Origin: a bacterium
GTDB lineage: Bacteria; Zixibacteria; MSB-5A5; GN15; FEB-12
Length of the DNA: 64,000 bases
Reading direction: 5' to 3'
Assembly (NCBI GenBank): GCA_020444475.1
Contig: JAHLKV010000001.1
Location: 558,001 to 622,000 of the forward strand
Made by a program: the position numbers and the translations under genes. This document shows positions 8,996 to 17,314 of the stretch, one piece after another. The notes beneath the pieces were generated by a model. It saw only the letters and a program-made list of their open reading frames with translations, was not told the origin of the DNA and searched no databases. Within the stretch, counting starts at the first letter, position 1, and each line of letters begins with the position of its first letter.

Positions 8996-9072
8996 GTCTG
9001 AATCTCCACGAGATATGAAATTGTGTGTCGTGTTACTACAACAACAGTTGGAAACGTGTGAGGGTTCTACTC

Positions 9073-9100
9073 AAGATAGGCGGGAGACGAAGATTGTCAA
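9073..9100 (-). promoter_or_regulatory. Putative sigma-70 promoter of the choice-of-anchor B gene
   Basis: Minus strand: perfect TTGACA (9100-9095), 16-base spacer, TATCTT (9078-9073). It lies about 80 bases upstream of the start codon. Confidence 0.5.
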
Positions 9101-9188
9101 CATTAATATGGAAATTATCGGCCCAATAAGCCCATATTAGCGCAGGCGTTGCGAGCGGAGGTACGGAAGTGGACGAAACCGCCGGCGA

Positions 9189-10574
9189 TTACAGCTCGAC
9201 CGTCTCCCCCAGGCTCGGCCGATAGCAGTTCCAGGAATACTTCGAACGAAAATGACCGGCCATCGCCTCGGACTGATCCGGTTCCCCGTGGGTGATGAAG
9301 ACGCGTCTGGGGGCTTTCTTGATCGGCTCCGCCCAGTGCAGGAGTTCGTAGTAGTCGGCATGCCCCGAAAGGCCGGCGAGCACTTCGACCCGTGCCTTTA
9401 CCTCAATCGGCTGCTTGTGAATATACACCAGCTTCTCCCCGTCGACGAGCCTTCGTCCCAGCGTCCCCTCGGCCATGTACCCGACCAGCGCGACCGTCGT
9501 TCGCGGATCGGGAAGGCGGTTTATCAGATGGTGCATGACGCGTCCGCCGGTGAGCATCCCGGACGATGACAGAATAATCGCCGGCCCCTTGATCTTGTTG
9601 AGCTGCTTCGAAGACTTGCGCTTGCGATGCAGCTGCACCCGCTTGCCGTTGAGCACGCAGCCCTTGCCGCCCAGCTGGCTGATGTCGATCGAATGCATCG
9701 ATGCGTACTTGCAGTAAATATCGGTTGCCGAAATCGCCATCGGCGAGTCTATGTGAATCTCAACCTCCGGGACCAGCCCGTGCTCGATCAGCCGATCGAT
9801 CAAAAACGTCACCTGCTGCGTGCGGCCGATCGCAAACGCCGGGATCAGCAGGATGCTTTTCCGTTTCACCGCGTCGCGGACCAGATCTATGAAGTCCTGA
9901 TGAGCGTCTTCCGGTGGATGAATCCGGCCTCCGTAAGTAGATTCACACACCAGATAGTCCGTCTCCGGCGGCTCGCCGGGATTCCGGGTGAGGGGATTGC
10001 CATAGCGACCAATATCGCCGGAGAACAGCACAGATGTCTTCCGGTCGCCGTCGGTAACCTCTATCTCGACACTCGCCGCGCCCAGGATGTGGCCTGCGAA
10101 ATGGTAGCGGAATCGGATGTGATCGGTGACGTCGGTCCACGTCTCGAACGGCGTCGGCCGATACAAGTTTTCAATCGCCGCGACATCGTCGTCATCAAAC
10201 AGCGGCAGGGCTTTTTCATGGCGGGTCAGTTTCTTCTTGTTCCGGTATTCGGCGTCTTCCATCTGGATATGCGCCGCATCGAGCAGCGACATTTTCGCGA
10301 TATCGACCGTCGGGTGAGAGGCATAGACCGGTCCGTTGTAGCCGAATCTGACCAGGCGTGGAAGGTAGCCGATGTGATCGAGGTGACCGTGCGTCAGGAT
10401 GACCGCACACAGCGTCTCGGTCTTGAAGCCCGGCGGATCCCAGTTCCTCTGGCGAAGCTCCCGGCGCCCCTGGAACATGCCGCAGTCGATCAGGACTCGT
10501 TCATCGTTGACATTGAGAAGATACTTGGATCCGGTCACCATACCGGCAGCGCCGTGAAAGGACAAGCTGATCAT
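9189..10574 (-). CDS. MBL-fold beta-CASP RNA-processing exonuclease/endonuclease family protein
   Basis: A 461-residue metallo-beta-lactamase-fold hydrolase. The metal-binding motif THGHLDH is at residues 61-67 (His62, His64, Asp66, His67), with the further ligands in FAGHILGAAS and FSGDIGRYG. The beta-CASP region carries SSSGMLTGGRVMHHL, and the C-terminal RNA-specificity (RMMBL) segment has GLSGHADYYEL and FITHGEPDQSEAM. This is the CPSF-73/YSH1-like arrangement; bacterial and archaeal members are RNA nucleases, so a cytoplasmic RNA maturation or decay role is likely. The ATG at 10574 has GAGG 9 bases upstream. No neighbour clarifies the substrate. Confidence 0.85.
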   Translation of the reverse strand: MISLSFHGAAGMVTGSKYLLNVNDERVLIDCGMFQGRRELRQRNWDPPGFKTETLCAVILTHGHLDHIGYLPRLVRFGYNGPVYASHPTVDIAKMSLLDAAHIQMEDAEYRNKKKLTRHEKALPLFDDDDVAAIENLYRPTPFETWTDVTDHIRFRYHFAGHILGAASVEIEVTDGDRKTSVLFSGDIGRYGNPLTRNPGEPPETDYLVCESTYGGRIHPPEDAHQDFIDLVRDAVKRKSILLIPAFAIGRTQQVTFLIDRLIEHGLVPEVEIHIDSPMAISATDIYCKYASMHSIDISQLGGKGCVLNGKRVQLHRKRKSSKQLNKIKGPAIILSSSGMLTGGRVMHHLINRLPDPRTTVALVGYMAEGTLGRRLVDGEKLVYIHKQPIEVKARVEVLAGLSGHADYYELLHWAEPIKKAPRRVFITHGEPDQSEAMAGHFRSKYSWNCYRPSLGETVEL

Positions 10575-10685
10575 GCGGACAGTCCTCGAAAATTGACCGG
10601 CAGGTTACTATGCGAGCAGCGACGTACTGACTGCAACCGGGCCGGACACGGTTGTTCAGAACAGATTGTAGCCTCTACGGTACGC

Positions 10686-12086
10686 TTATTTCCCGATGGT
10701 GGCAAACAGATTGTTGATGGATTCGGCCAGCGTGGGATGCGCAAACACGGCCTCACGCAATTCCGTCCAGCGAACTTTCCCCAACATTGCCGTCTGCATC
10801 AGCGACATAATCTCCCCGCCTTCGATTCCCAGCACGGCACAACCGAGAATTTGTCCGGTGACTGGATCGACCAGGGCCTTCATGAGACCGCGTGTCTCAT
10901 CGGTCTCGAGCGCCCGCGCCACATGCGACATCGGGATCTTTGCCAGTTGATACTCGATCCCCCGACGCCTGGCTTCATTCTCGCTTAAGCCCACCCGACC
11001 CAATTGCGGATCAATGTAGACCGTATACGGGACAAGCCGGTCTCTGGTGCTTCGCGGTTGCTCGCCGAGCAGCCGGCTTTTCACGATCCGGTAGTCATCG
11101 TAGGCAATGTGAGTAAACGCCGGGCCACCGGTGACATCGCCGATCGCATAGACATTCTCGATTCCGGTCCGAAGGTAGTCGTCGACCGTGACATAGCCCC
11201 GCTCGTCGATGGAAATCCCCGCCGACTCGAGCCCCAGGTCGTCGGTATTGGGTGTTCTCCCGACCGCAATCAGCAGATGGGAGCAGTCTATCTCGGTTTC
11301 ACCCGTGGACTGCCTCACGGACACACGGACACCGCTCCCTTCGTTTCGTACACTCGACACACTGCAGTTAAGCATAACCGCGATGCCGTCTTCCCGAAGA
11401 ATCTGCGCGATTGATTCGCACACATCCTCGTCTTCGCGTGATGCGAGCCGTGGCGCCCGTTCGACGATTGTCACGTTCGAGCCGAATCGACGAAACATCT
11501 GCCCGAATTCGAGCCCGATATAGCCGCCGCCGATTATGACAAGATGGTCTGGCACGGTGTCCAGTTCCATTATCGAGGTGGAGTCATAGGCGTTGATTGA
11601 CTCCAGCCCCGGCACGGGCGGCCGCGCCGGTCTGGCGCCGGTATTTATGATGATATGGTCGCCGGTGAGACGGTGAGAGGGGCCATTTTCGACCTCCACC
11701 TCAATCCCTTCCGGTCCGATGAAGCGACCGTGACCGCGCAGCAACTCAAGGTTCTCCGTTCGGTCCAAGAGCTTTTCACTACCGCTTCGAAATGACTCGA
11801 CCATTCGGCGCTTGCGGTCTCGCACGAGTGACAGGTCAATCGAGAGGTTCTCCAGAATCACACCGTAATCCCGGGCTCGTCGTGCGAGGTGTGCCACCCG
11901 CGCCGAAGCGACCATCGTTTTGGTTGGCGTGCAGCCGACGTTGACGCAGGTGCCGCCAACGTATGACGATTCAATCAACGCCGTCCGATATCCGGCTGTG
12001 GCCATGTCGACGGCAAGCGGCTTCCCCCCCTGCCCCGAGCCGATAACTATGGTGTGGAAGTGTCCGTTGTGGTTGTGTGTAGTCAT
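10686..12086 (-). CDS. FAD-dependent pyridine nucleotide-disulfide oxidoreductase (RclA/MerA-like)
   Basis: A 466-residue class I flavoprotein disulfide reductase. The FAD-binding GSGQGG is at residues 16-21 and the redox motif GGTCVNVGCTPTK gives Cys47 and Cys52. The NAD(P)-binding GGGYIGLEFG lies mid-protein, and the C-terminal dimer domain has the catalytic dyad FAHPTLAES (His450, Glu455). There is no N-terminal heavy-metal domain and no C-terminal vicinal cysteine pair, which argues against true mercuric reductase; the TGGPAFTHIAYDDYRI segment is closest to RclA-type proteins, which protect against hypochlorous acid and copper. A His-rich leader (MTTHNHNGHFH) precedes the fold and may bind metal. 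It lies 62 bases after egtD on the same strand and may be part of that operon. No strong ribosome-binding site is visible. Confidence 0.8.
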   Translation of the reverse strand: MTTHNHNGHFHTIVIGSGQGGKPLAVDMATAGYRTALIESSYVGGTCVNVGCTPTKTMVASARVAHLARRARDYGVILENLSIDLSLVRDRKRRMVESFRSGSEKLLDRTENLELLRGHGRFIGPEGIEVEVENGPSHRLTGDHIIINTGARPARPPVPGLESINAYDSTSIMELDTVPDHLVIIGGGYIGLEFGQMFRRFGSNVTIVERAPRLASREDEDVCESIAQILREDGIAVMLNCSVSSVRNEGSGVRVSVRQSTGETEIDCSHLLIAVGRTPNTDDLGLESAGISIDERGYVTVDDYLRTGIENVYAIGDVTGGPAFTHIAYDDYRIVKSRLLGEQPRSTRDRLVPYTVYIDPQLGRVGLSENEARRRGIEYQLAKIPMSHVARALETDETRGLMKALVDPVTGQILGCAVLGIEGGEIMSLMQTAMLGKVRWTELREAVFAHPTLAESINNLFATIGK

Positions 12087-12148
12087 GTCGAGGGAATCCG
12101 TTTCTACGTCCGCGCCGCCCGGTTACACGTCCGTCGTGGGAAATGAAA

Positions 12149-13162
12149 TCAGGTCGACGGTCGCGGTTTCTCCACCCGCCACACGGAGTCGGTGAAAAAG
12201 CGCCGCGAGTCGAAGTAATGCGTCGCCACCGAAAATCCGGTCTCCAACGCCAGGTGCTCGATCTCCGGAATGAGATACTTGTACGAGTATTCGGTGTGAA
12301 TCGGCTCCCACGGTGCAAACGTAAACGACCGACCGATCATATCGATATAGACGGTCTGTCGCTCCAGCGACACCAGATAGCTCTCCATCCCGCCGGAGAA
12401 TACATCGTACGTCCCGAAATGCCGGAACTTGTCGATATCGAAATGTCCGCCCAGTTCGCGGTTGATCCGCCGCAGCAGATTGAGATTGAACTCCTGGGTC
12501 ACGCCCCTGGAGTCGTTGTACGCATGCAGCAGCAGCTCGATATCCTTCTTCAGGTCGAACCCGATCAGCACGATATCACCGTGATTGAGGCAATTCCAGA
12601 GATTGCGAAGGAACACCCGCGATTCATTGTGCGAGAAATTGCCGATCGATGATCCGAGAAATAACACGAAATTGAGCCGGTCGTCGCGGTTATTGAGCCA
12701 TTTCAAACCGTTGAAATAGTCGGAGACCAGCCCGCCGGCTTCGACATTCGGCAGCTTGTCAGTCAACTCCGCGACCAGCCCGTCCATCGCCGACTCGGAA
12801 ATGTCGATCGGCACATAGCGGAAATCAAGATCAAGCTCGGCGAATCGCCCCAGCAGTATTCTCGTCTTGCGCCCGAACCCGGCGCCCAGCTCCACGAGAT
12901 TGAACGGCCTCCCACTGACATACTCCGCGAGGGCGGTTGAGCGGTTTTCCAGTATCTCGAGCTCGCAGTTGGTCGGATAATACTCGGTCAGTTTTGTTAT
13001 CTCTCGAAAGAGCTCGCTGCCACGGGCGTCGTACAGATACTTCGACGGAATCGACTTGCGCGTCTCGGACAATCCGACCAGCACGTCGAGTGCAAACGCG
13101 TCGCGCTCGCCGAACGAATCGGAGTAGTCGGTCGCGTTGATTACTTTGTAGGTTGCAGTCAT
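12149..13162 (-). CDS. egtD: L-histidine N(alpha)-methyltransferase (ergothioneine biosynthesis)
   Basis: A 337-residue SAM-dependent methyltransferase. The family signature SIPSKYLYDARGSELFREIT begins near residue 38, the SAM-binding VELGAGFGRKT is at 90-100, and the conserved LFLGSSIGNF motif lies near 168-177. It trimethylates histidine to hercynine, the first step of ergothioneine synthesis, in the cytoplasm. The length fits EgtD of about 320 residues. It lies 12 bases after egtB, so the two are one operon in the order egtB-egtD. The product motifs for the histidine pocket (YDVFSGGMESYLVS and CEL near the front) are present. Confidence is high because of the pairing with egtB. Confidence 0.93.
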   Translation of the reverse strand: MTATYKVINATDYSDSFGERDAFALDVLVGLSETRKSIPSKYLYDARGSELFREITKLTEYYPTNCELEILENRSTALAEYVSGRPFNLVELGAGFGRKTRILLGRFAELDLDFRYVPIDISESAMDGLVAELTDKLPNVEAGGLVSDYFNGLKWLNNRDDRLNFVLFLGSSIGNFSHNESRVFLRNLWNCLNHGDIVLIGFDLKKDIELLLHAYNDSRGVTQEFNLNLLRRINRELGGHFDIDKFRHFGTYDVFSGGMESYLVSLERQTVYIDMIGRSFTFAPWEPIHTEYSYKYLIPEIEHLALETGFSVATHYFDSRRFFTDSVWRVEKPRPST

Positions 13163-13174
13163 AGACAGATCGCC

Positions 13175-14467
13175 TTAGACGTCCTCGGCCAGACGGAAAC
13201 CGGCGAACTGCCAGCGACGGTCCGACTGGAAGAAGTTGCGGTAGGTCGTCCGGATGTGACTGCGCGAAGTAGCACAGGAACCGCCGCGGAGAACCATCTG
13301 GTCGTTCATGAACTTGCCGTTGTACTCGCCGAGCGCCCCGTGCTCGCGGCGATAGCCGGGGTACGGCAGGAACGCCGATGATGTCCACTCCCAGACATCA
13401 CCAAACATCTGATGCAGAGTCTCTCTTTCCTCGAATGTCCCGGCCGGAGCGGGATGGTAGTATCCTTCATCGACAAAATTCCCGGCATACGAACCGTCAT
13501 CGACCGACTGCGCCGCCACTTCCCACTCGGCCTCGGTGGGCAGGCGCTTGCCGGCCCAGCGCGCAAACGCTTCAGCTTCGTAATGACTTACATGACAGAC
13601 CGGCTCCGTCTCGCGGATCTCGCGGATCCCCGACAGAGTAATGATCTGCCAGCTCTTGCCGTCTTTTACCCAGAACAGCGGCGCCTTCCAACCGCGCGCG
13701 GTAATAACATCCCAGCCGTTGGAGAGCCAGAGGTCGTGATTTTCGTAGCCGCCGTCGTGGATGAACTCCAGGTACTCGCCGCAGGTGACAAGTCGGTTCA
13801 TGATGGCGAAATCCCGAACGAATGTCGAATGGCGCGGATGCTCGCAGTCATAGGTGAAACCGTCCGGCTCCGCCCCGATTTGCTTAACACCACCGGAGAA
13901 CCGAACGAACGTCGCCGATGAGGAGTTACCGGCATTCGGCAGCGAATGCTCGGTATAAACCGGCAGCAGCGGATTAGTCGCAAAGATGTACTTCACGTCG
14001 GTAACAAGAAGCTCCTGGTGCTGCTGTTCGTGATGCAGTCCCAGTTCGACCAGTTCTGTCATCTCCTCGAATTGGGCATCGTCGACTGTTGCGATCAACT
14101 CATGCATGCGGTTATCAATTTCTTTGCGGTAGGCGTACACCTGCTCGACGGTCGGACGGGATAGCGTCCCGCGACGGTCGCGCTGGGCGCGATCTCCGAA
14201 ATGCTGATAGTACGAGTTGAAGATGTAGTAAAACGTGTCGTGGTACCGGACGTAGTTCTTCGCGAACGTCTCCAGCAGCACCTGCTCGAAAAACCATGTC
14301 GTATGCCCGAGATGCCACTTGGGCGGCGAAACATCTTCGATCGGCTGAACGACATAATCTTCAGTGGCCAGCGGTCGGCACAAGTGCTCGGTGAACTGTC
14401 GAACCGTATCGTATCGGTTGGTCAATCGGGTTCGGGTGACTGGGTCAGGAGTCTCGATGGCTTTCAC
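13175..14467 (-). CDS. egtB: Hercynine oxygenase / sulfoxide synthase EgtB
   Basis: A 430-residue non-heme iron enzyme. The N-terminal DinB-like domain supplies the three-histidine iron site: WHLGH (His52/His55) and HHEQQHQE (His146 and His150). The C-terminal FGE-sulfatase domain starts near residue 190 and ends with the motif VLRGGSCATSRSHIRTTYRNF. It joins a thiol (cysteine or gamma-glutamylcysteine) to hercynine as a sulfoxide, using oxygen. No egtA or egtC is present beside it, which favours the cysteine-using version, but that is inference. A separate C-S lyase (EgtE) is not visible in the window. The promoter is at 14545-14571. The tight link to egtD makes the assignment secure. Confidence 0.93.
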   Translation of the reverse strand: MKAIETPDPVTRTRLTNRYDTVRQFTEHLCRPLATEDYVVQPIEDVSPPKWHLGHTTWFFEQVLLETFAKNYVRYHDTFYYIFNSYYQHFGDRAQRDRRGTLSRPTVEQVYAYRKEIDNRMHELIATVDDAQFEEMTELVELGLHHEQQHQELLVTDVKYIFATNPLLPVYTEHSLPNAGNSSSATFVRFSGGVKQIGAEPDGFTYDCEHPRHSTFVRDFAIMNRLVTCGEYLEFIHDGGYENHDLWLSNGWDVITARGWKAPLFWVKDGKSWQIITLSGIREIRETEPVCHVSHYEAEAFARWAGKRLPTEAEWEVAAQSVDDGSYAGNFVDEGYYHPAPAGTFEERETLHQMFGDVWEWTSSAFLPYPGYRREHGALGEYNGKFMNDQMVLRGGSCATSRSHIRTTYRNFFQSDRRWQFAGFRLAEDV

Positions 14468-14544
14468 TTGGTTTCTCCACTCCCGCCGACGGGACGCTGC
14501 AACGGCTCCAAGCGACGGGATATATCGCTGAAACGTAGATCATT

Positions 14545-14571
14545 ATTATACATTTTTGAAAGCGAAGTCAA
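14545..14571 (-). promoter_or_regulatory. Putative promoter of the egtB-egtD operon
   Basis: Minus strand: TTGACT (14571-14566), then a perfect TATAAT (14550-14545) with a 15-base spacer; a register of 16 is possible with CTTGAC. It lies about 80 bases upstream of egtB. Confidence 0.5.
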
Positions 14572-14606
14572 GCCGGTGGAGACCGGCTGAACTGTTGCTC
14601 TATAGG

Positions 14607-14690
14607 AAGTAACGCCGGGGCGCGACCGAAGTTCACCTGTCCTGTTACTTTGTGAATAAGCCCGGCGGAGCGGCATCAATGGGGTTATTC
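14607..14690. other. Intergenic inverted repeats between egtB and MORN gene
   Basis: AAGTAAC (14607-14613) mirrors GTTACTT (14644-14650), and GAATAA (14654-14659) mirrors TTATTC (14685-14690). Neither is followed by a T-run in the minus direction. They may form a weak terminator for the MORN gene or have no function. Confidence 0.3.
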
Positions 14691-14714
14691 TGCGGGAATC
14701 ACGTTACAGTCAGC

Positions 14715-16448
14715 CTACTGCGGGATCACTCTTATGGGTGGCTTGAGATACGGTGTAAACAGGCTCGAATCGGTGCAGCGTATCAGCTCTCCATCCCGAT
14801 ACCACGCCTCGCCGATTATCTCCTCGGTACTATCGAGGCAGACCCAATGCCCTTCCCAGTATTCCCAGTTCGTGATAGGACCGACCAGTTTTCCGACTCG
14901 ATTCGGGAGATGGTAGACGGCCTTGCCGGTATCGTCGGTCGGCCACTCGCCTTCACAGCGAATCGAGCCATCCTCTTCATAAAAGGTGACACCCCGGTTT
15001 GCGCCGATTCGGAGATTGTGCGTGTACGAGAAGTCAGGATTGCCGTTGGCGAACCAGCCCCGGATGATATGAGTGCGGTTGGTAAGACTGTAAGTCTCCT
15101 CTCGCCGAATCCGGCCATCGGGGTAGTAGGTCGCGTGATACCGCTCAAGGCTGTCGGCATCGATCGACCGGATTTCCTTAAGCGTACCGTCTTTGAACCA
15201 TTCACGCATAGTAGCCGGGGACATACCGCCATCGTACGTAGCTTCGAGCTTCGGATCACCGTTTTCGTACCACTCGAATCGGGCCGTGCGAAAACCGGCT
15301 GAGTCTCTCACTTCAAGCAACTGCTTCTGGCCGTTTTCATACCATCGGTGCAGCGTATCGGGCGAATGGCTGAAGTCGTGCGCCATCTGCAACGTGCCGT
15401 CGTCATACCACAACGAGTCGGCGACAAACCGTCCTGACCTCACATCCTTGCGGTACAGTTGCCCATTCGCAAACCAGTTCTGATAGACGCCGACCGGTCT
15501 GCCATGGACGTGCTCTCCCTCCATCGACTGCACACCATTGGGATACCACTCCCGAAACCGACCATGTTCCTTGCCGTCGACGAACGGTCGCTCGATCATT
15601 GGCGTCCCATCGGCGTAGTGCTGTCGGAGAACGCCGGTTCCATCCTTGAAGATCGACTCCCCGCCGAACGACCCGTCGTAATGCCAGTAGCGGTAGGTGC
15701 CGTCGCGAACCCGGCCTTGCACATACTGCTCGATCTTGATTTGTCCGTTGGGCCAGTATTTTGCCATACGCCCTTCGGGTTGATCGTGATGATAGGTAAC
15801 CTCCGACTTCAGCTTGCCGGGGCCGGACCACTCCGTGTGTACTCCCTCTCGCTCCGGACGACCGAACGGCATCACCCGAAAGCTCTGCCGCGAGGAAAGC
15901 CAGCCCTCCGGGGAATAACTCTCTCGTGTGATAATGCTGTCAGCCGGAGGAAGAGTGTCAGTCACTCTTACCCAGTAGCAACCGTCCGACCAGTTCCAGT
16001 CGGCTCGGTATTCCTGAAGCATCTGGGGAACGAGCCTAATCCAAACATCTCCCGCGCATAGGAAAAGCGCGGTATCCAACGGGGCCAGTGTGTCCACTCG
16101 CGGAGTGACGCAACTCTGATCGGGAACGTCTCCTCCGTCGAAATCAACGATCTGCAGCGCGGTCCACGCTTTCATCTCAATTTCCACCGAACCATCGGAC
16201 AGATACCGGTTGAAGACCAGATTCGGGCGATAGCTCTTGATTTGCAGCGTATCTATGATCTTCCACCAGATCAGCCGCGAACCCTCTTCCGCCTCCACCA
16301 CATACACCTGCGGCTCCGGCTCATAACGGCGCTCGGCTGACGTCAGAATGGTGAATGTCGCCGTACGACGGTTGTCTCCATCGGCTTGCGCGAAACTCAC
16401 CGCTCCGGCCAGCATCAGCACCACTGTCAAGCGAATAAACCGCGCCAT
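14715..16448 (-). CDS. Exported MORN-variant / YwqK-like repeat protein
   Basis: A 577-residue protein starting at ATG 16448, with GGGAGGG just upstream, giving a signal peptide (MARFIRLTVVLMLAGAVSFAQA). An N-terminal region of about 150 residues is unrecognised. From about residue 200 there are a dozen units of the type WYxNGxxxxExxYxxGxxxGxxxxWY (EWYPNGVQSMEGE, NWFANGQLYRKD, WYENGQKQLLEV, YYPDGRIRREETY), the MORN-variant repeat found in YwqK-family proteins. Such repeats form elongated beta structures. The YwqK name comes from a toxin-antitoxin association that is not evident here. It probably sits in the periplasm or on the surface; its function is unknown. It has no close operon partner. 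Confidence 0.7.
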   Translation of the reverse strand: MARFIRLTVVLMLAGAVSFAQADGDNRRTATFTILTSAERRYEPEPQVYVVEAEEGSRLIWWKIIDTLQIKSYRPNLVFNRYLSDGSVEIEMKAWTALQIVDFDGGDVPDQSCVTPRVDTLAPLDTALFLCAGDVWIRLVPQMLQEYRADWNWSDGCYWVRVTDTLPPADSIITRESYSPEGWLSSRQSFRVMPFGRPEREGVHTEWSGPGKLKSEVTYHHDQPEGRMAKYWPNGQIKIEQYVQGRVRDGTYRYWHYDGSFGGESIFKDGTGVLRQHYADGTPMIERPFVDGKEHGRFREWYPNGVQSMEGEHVHGRPVGVYQNWFANGQLYRKDVRSGRFVADSLWYDDGTLQMAHDFSHSPDTLHRWYENGQKQLLEVRDSAGFRTARFEWYENGDPKLEATYDGGMSPATMREWFKDGTLKEIRSIDADSLERYHATYYPDGRIRREETYSLTNRTHIIRGWFANGNPDFSYTHNLRIGANRGVTFYEEDGSIRCEGEWPTDDTGKAVYHLPNRVGKLVGPITNWEYWEGHWVCLDSTEEIIGEAWYRDGELIRCTDSSLFTPYLKPPIRVIPQ

Positions 16449-16557
16449 CACACCCTCCCGGAAAGGCGGCCTTGGAAATCCCCCACTACTAGTAAGGTAG
16501 GTCCTCCCCCGCCTGGTGTCAATAATGTGACGTCTCCAGGCTCCTCTACATCCAAAG

Positions 16558-16590
16558 ACAAAAAAAACCCGGCGAGAGTAACTCGCCGGG
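16558..16590 (-). terminator. Rho-independent terminator of the dsbD-redoxin operon
   Basis: Minus strand: CCCGGCGAG (16590-16582) and CTCGCCGGG (16576-16568) form a perfect 9-bp stem with a 5-base loop, followed by eight to ten T/A-rich bases beginning with eight T. It lies 27 bases after the redoxin stop. Confidence 0.9.
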
Positions 16591-16616
16591 TCGATTAACT
16601 TCACATGGAGTGCGAA

Positions 16617-17288
16617 CTAGTACTTCACGGAGCATCCGTACGCAGCAGTCGCTTTCGTCTCGATCGGATCACCCTTCATCGCCGCATCGATCGTCGCCAC
16701 GACATAGTTCGTCGAGGTCGGGATATCAGACGCCTTGGTCGACGGGGTATCGTCGATAGCCCCGGCGTACAGCAGCTCGCCGTTGGGACCAATCACAAAC
16801 ATATGCGGCGTGTTGGTCGCGCCGTACAGTTTGCCGACTTTTCCGGTCGGATCATTTAGGTACGCAGTCCCCATCCACTCCTCGGCTTCCATCCGACTGG
16901 TCAGTTCCTCACCCTCGAAATATCCCTGTTTGCCGGGAGCCGACGAACAGATCGAGAGCCACACCGCGCCTTCGTCGATATACTTATTCTGCAGCCTCTG
17001 CATGTTGCCTTCGACATAGTGCTTTTTCACGAACGGGCAGTCGAAATTGATCCACTCCAGCACGACATACTTGCCCTTGAAATCGGACAGCGAATGAGCC
17101 GTGCCCGTGGCATCGGTCAGGGTGAAATCCGGCGCCGTCTCGTCGACCTTGGCGCTCACTGCCGTCGCCGAGGTTTCATCTGCTTTCGACGAGTTTTCCG
17201 ATGTCGCTCCGCTGTCGGCTTCGCCGGAACATCCAACAAGCCCGATCAGCGCTACGATACTGAACAATGATAACAAGGTTTTCTTCAT
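16617..17288 (-). CDS. Redoxin-family (AhpC/TSA-like) lipoprotein
   Basis: A 223-residue lipoprotein: signal MKKTLLSLFSIVALIGLVGC with lipobox cysteine 20, then a Ser/Glu-rich linker to about residue 48. The thioredoxin-fold domain has APDFTLTDATG, followed by NFDCPFVKKHY, in which Cys84 is in the peroxidatic/redoxin position. The cis-proline segment is ATNTPHMFVIG. The C-terminus has one further cysteine (YGCSVKY), a possible resolving residue. It is likely a periplasmic peroxidase or thiol oxidoreductase. It lies 26 bases downstream of the DsbD/ScsB gene, which would supply its electrons. A terminator follows. Confidence 0.82.
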   Translation of the reverse strand: MKKTLLSLFSIVALIGLVGCSGEADSGATSENSSKADETSATAVSAKVDETAPDFTLTDATGTAHSLSDFKGKYVVLEWINFDCPFVKKHYVEGNMQRLQNKYIDEGAVWLSICSSAPGKQGYFEGEELTSRMEAEEWMGTAYLNDPTGKVGKLYGATNTPHMFVIGPNGELLYAGAIDDTPSTKASDIPTSTNYVVATIDAAMKGDPIETKATAAYGCSVKY

Positions 17289-17314
17289 AACGAACGACTC
17301 TCCGTGTGGTATGG

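Noticed and set aside
10686..12086. Mercuric reductase
   Set aside because: There is no C-terminal vicinal cysteine pair or heavy-metal-associated domain, and no mer genes are nearby.
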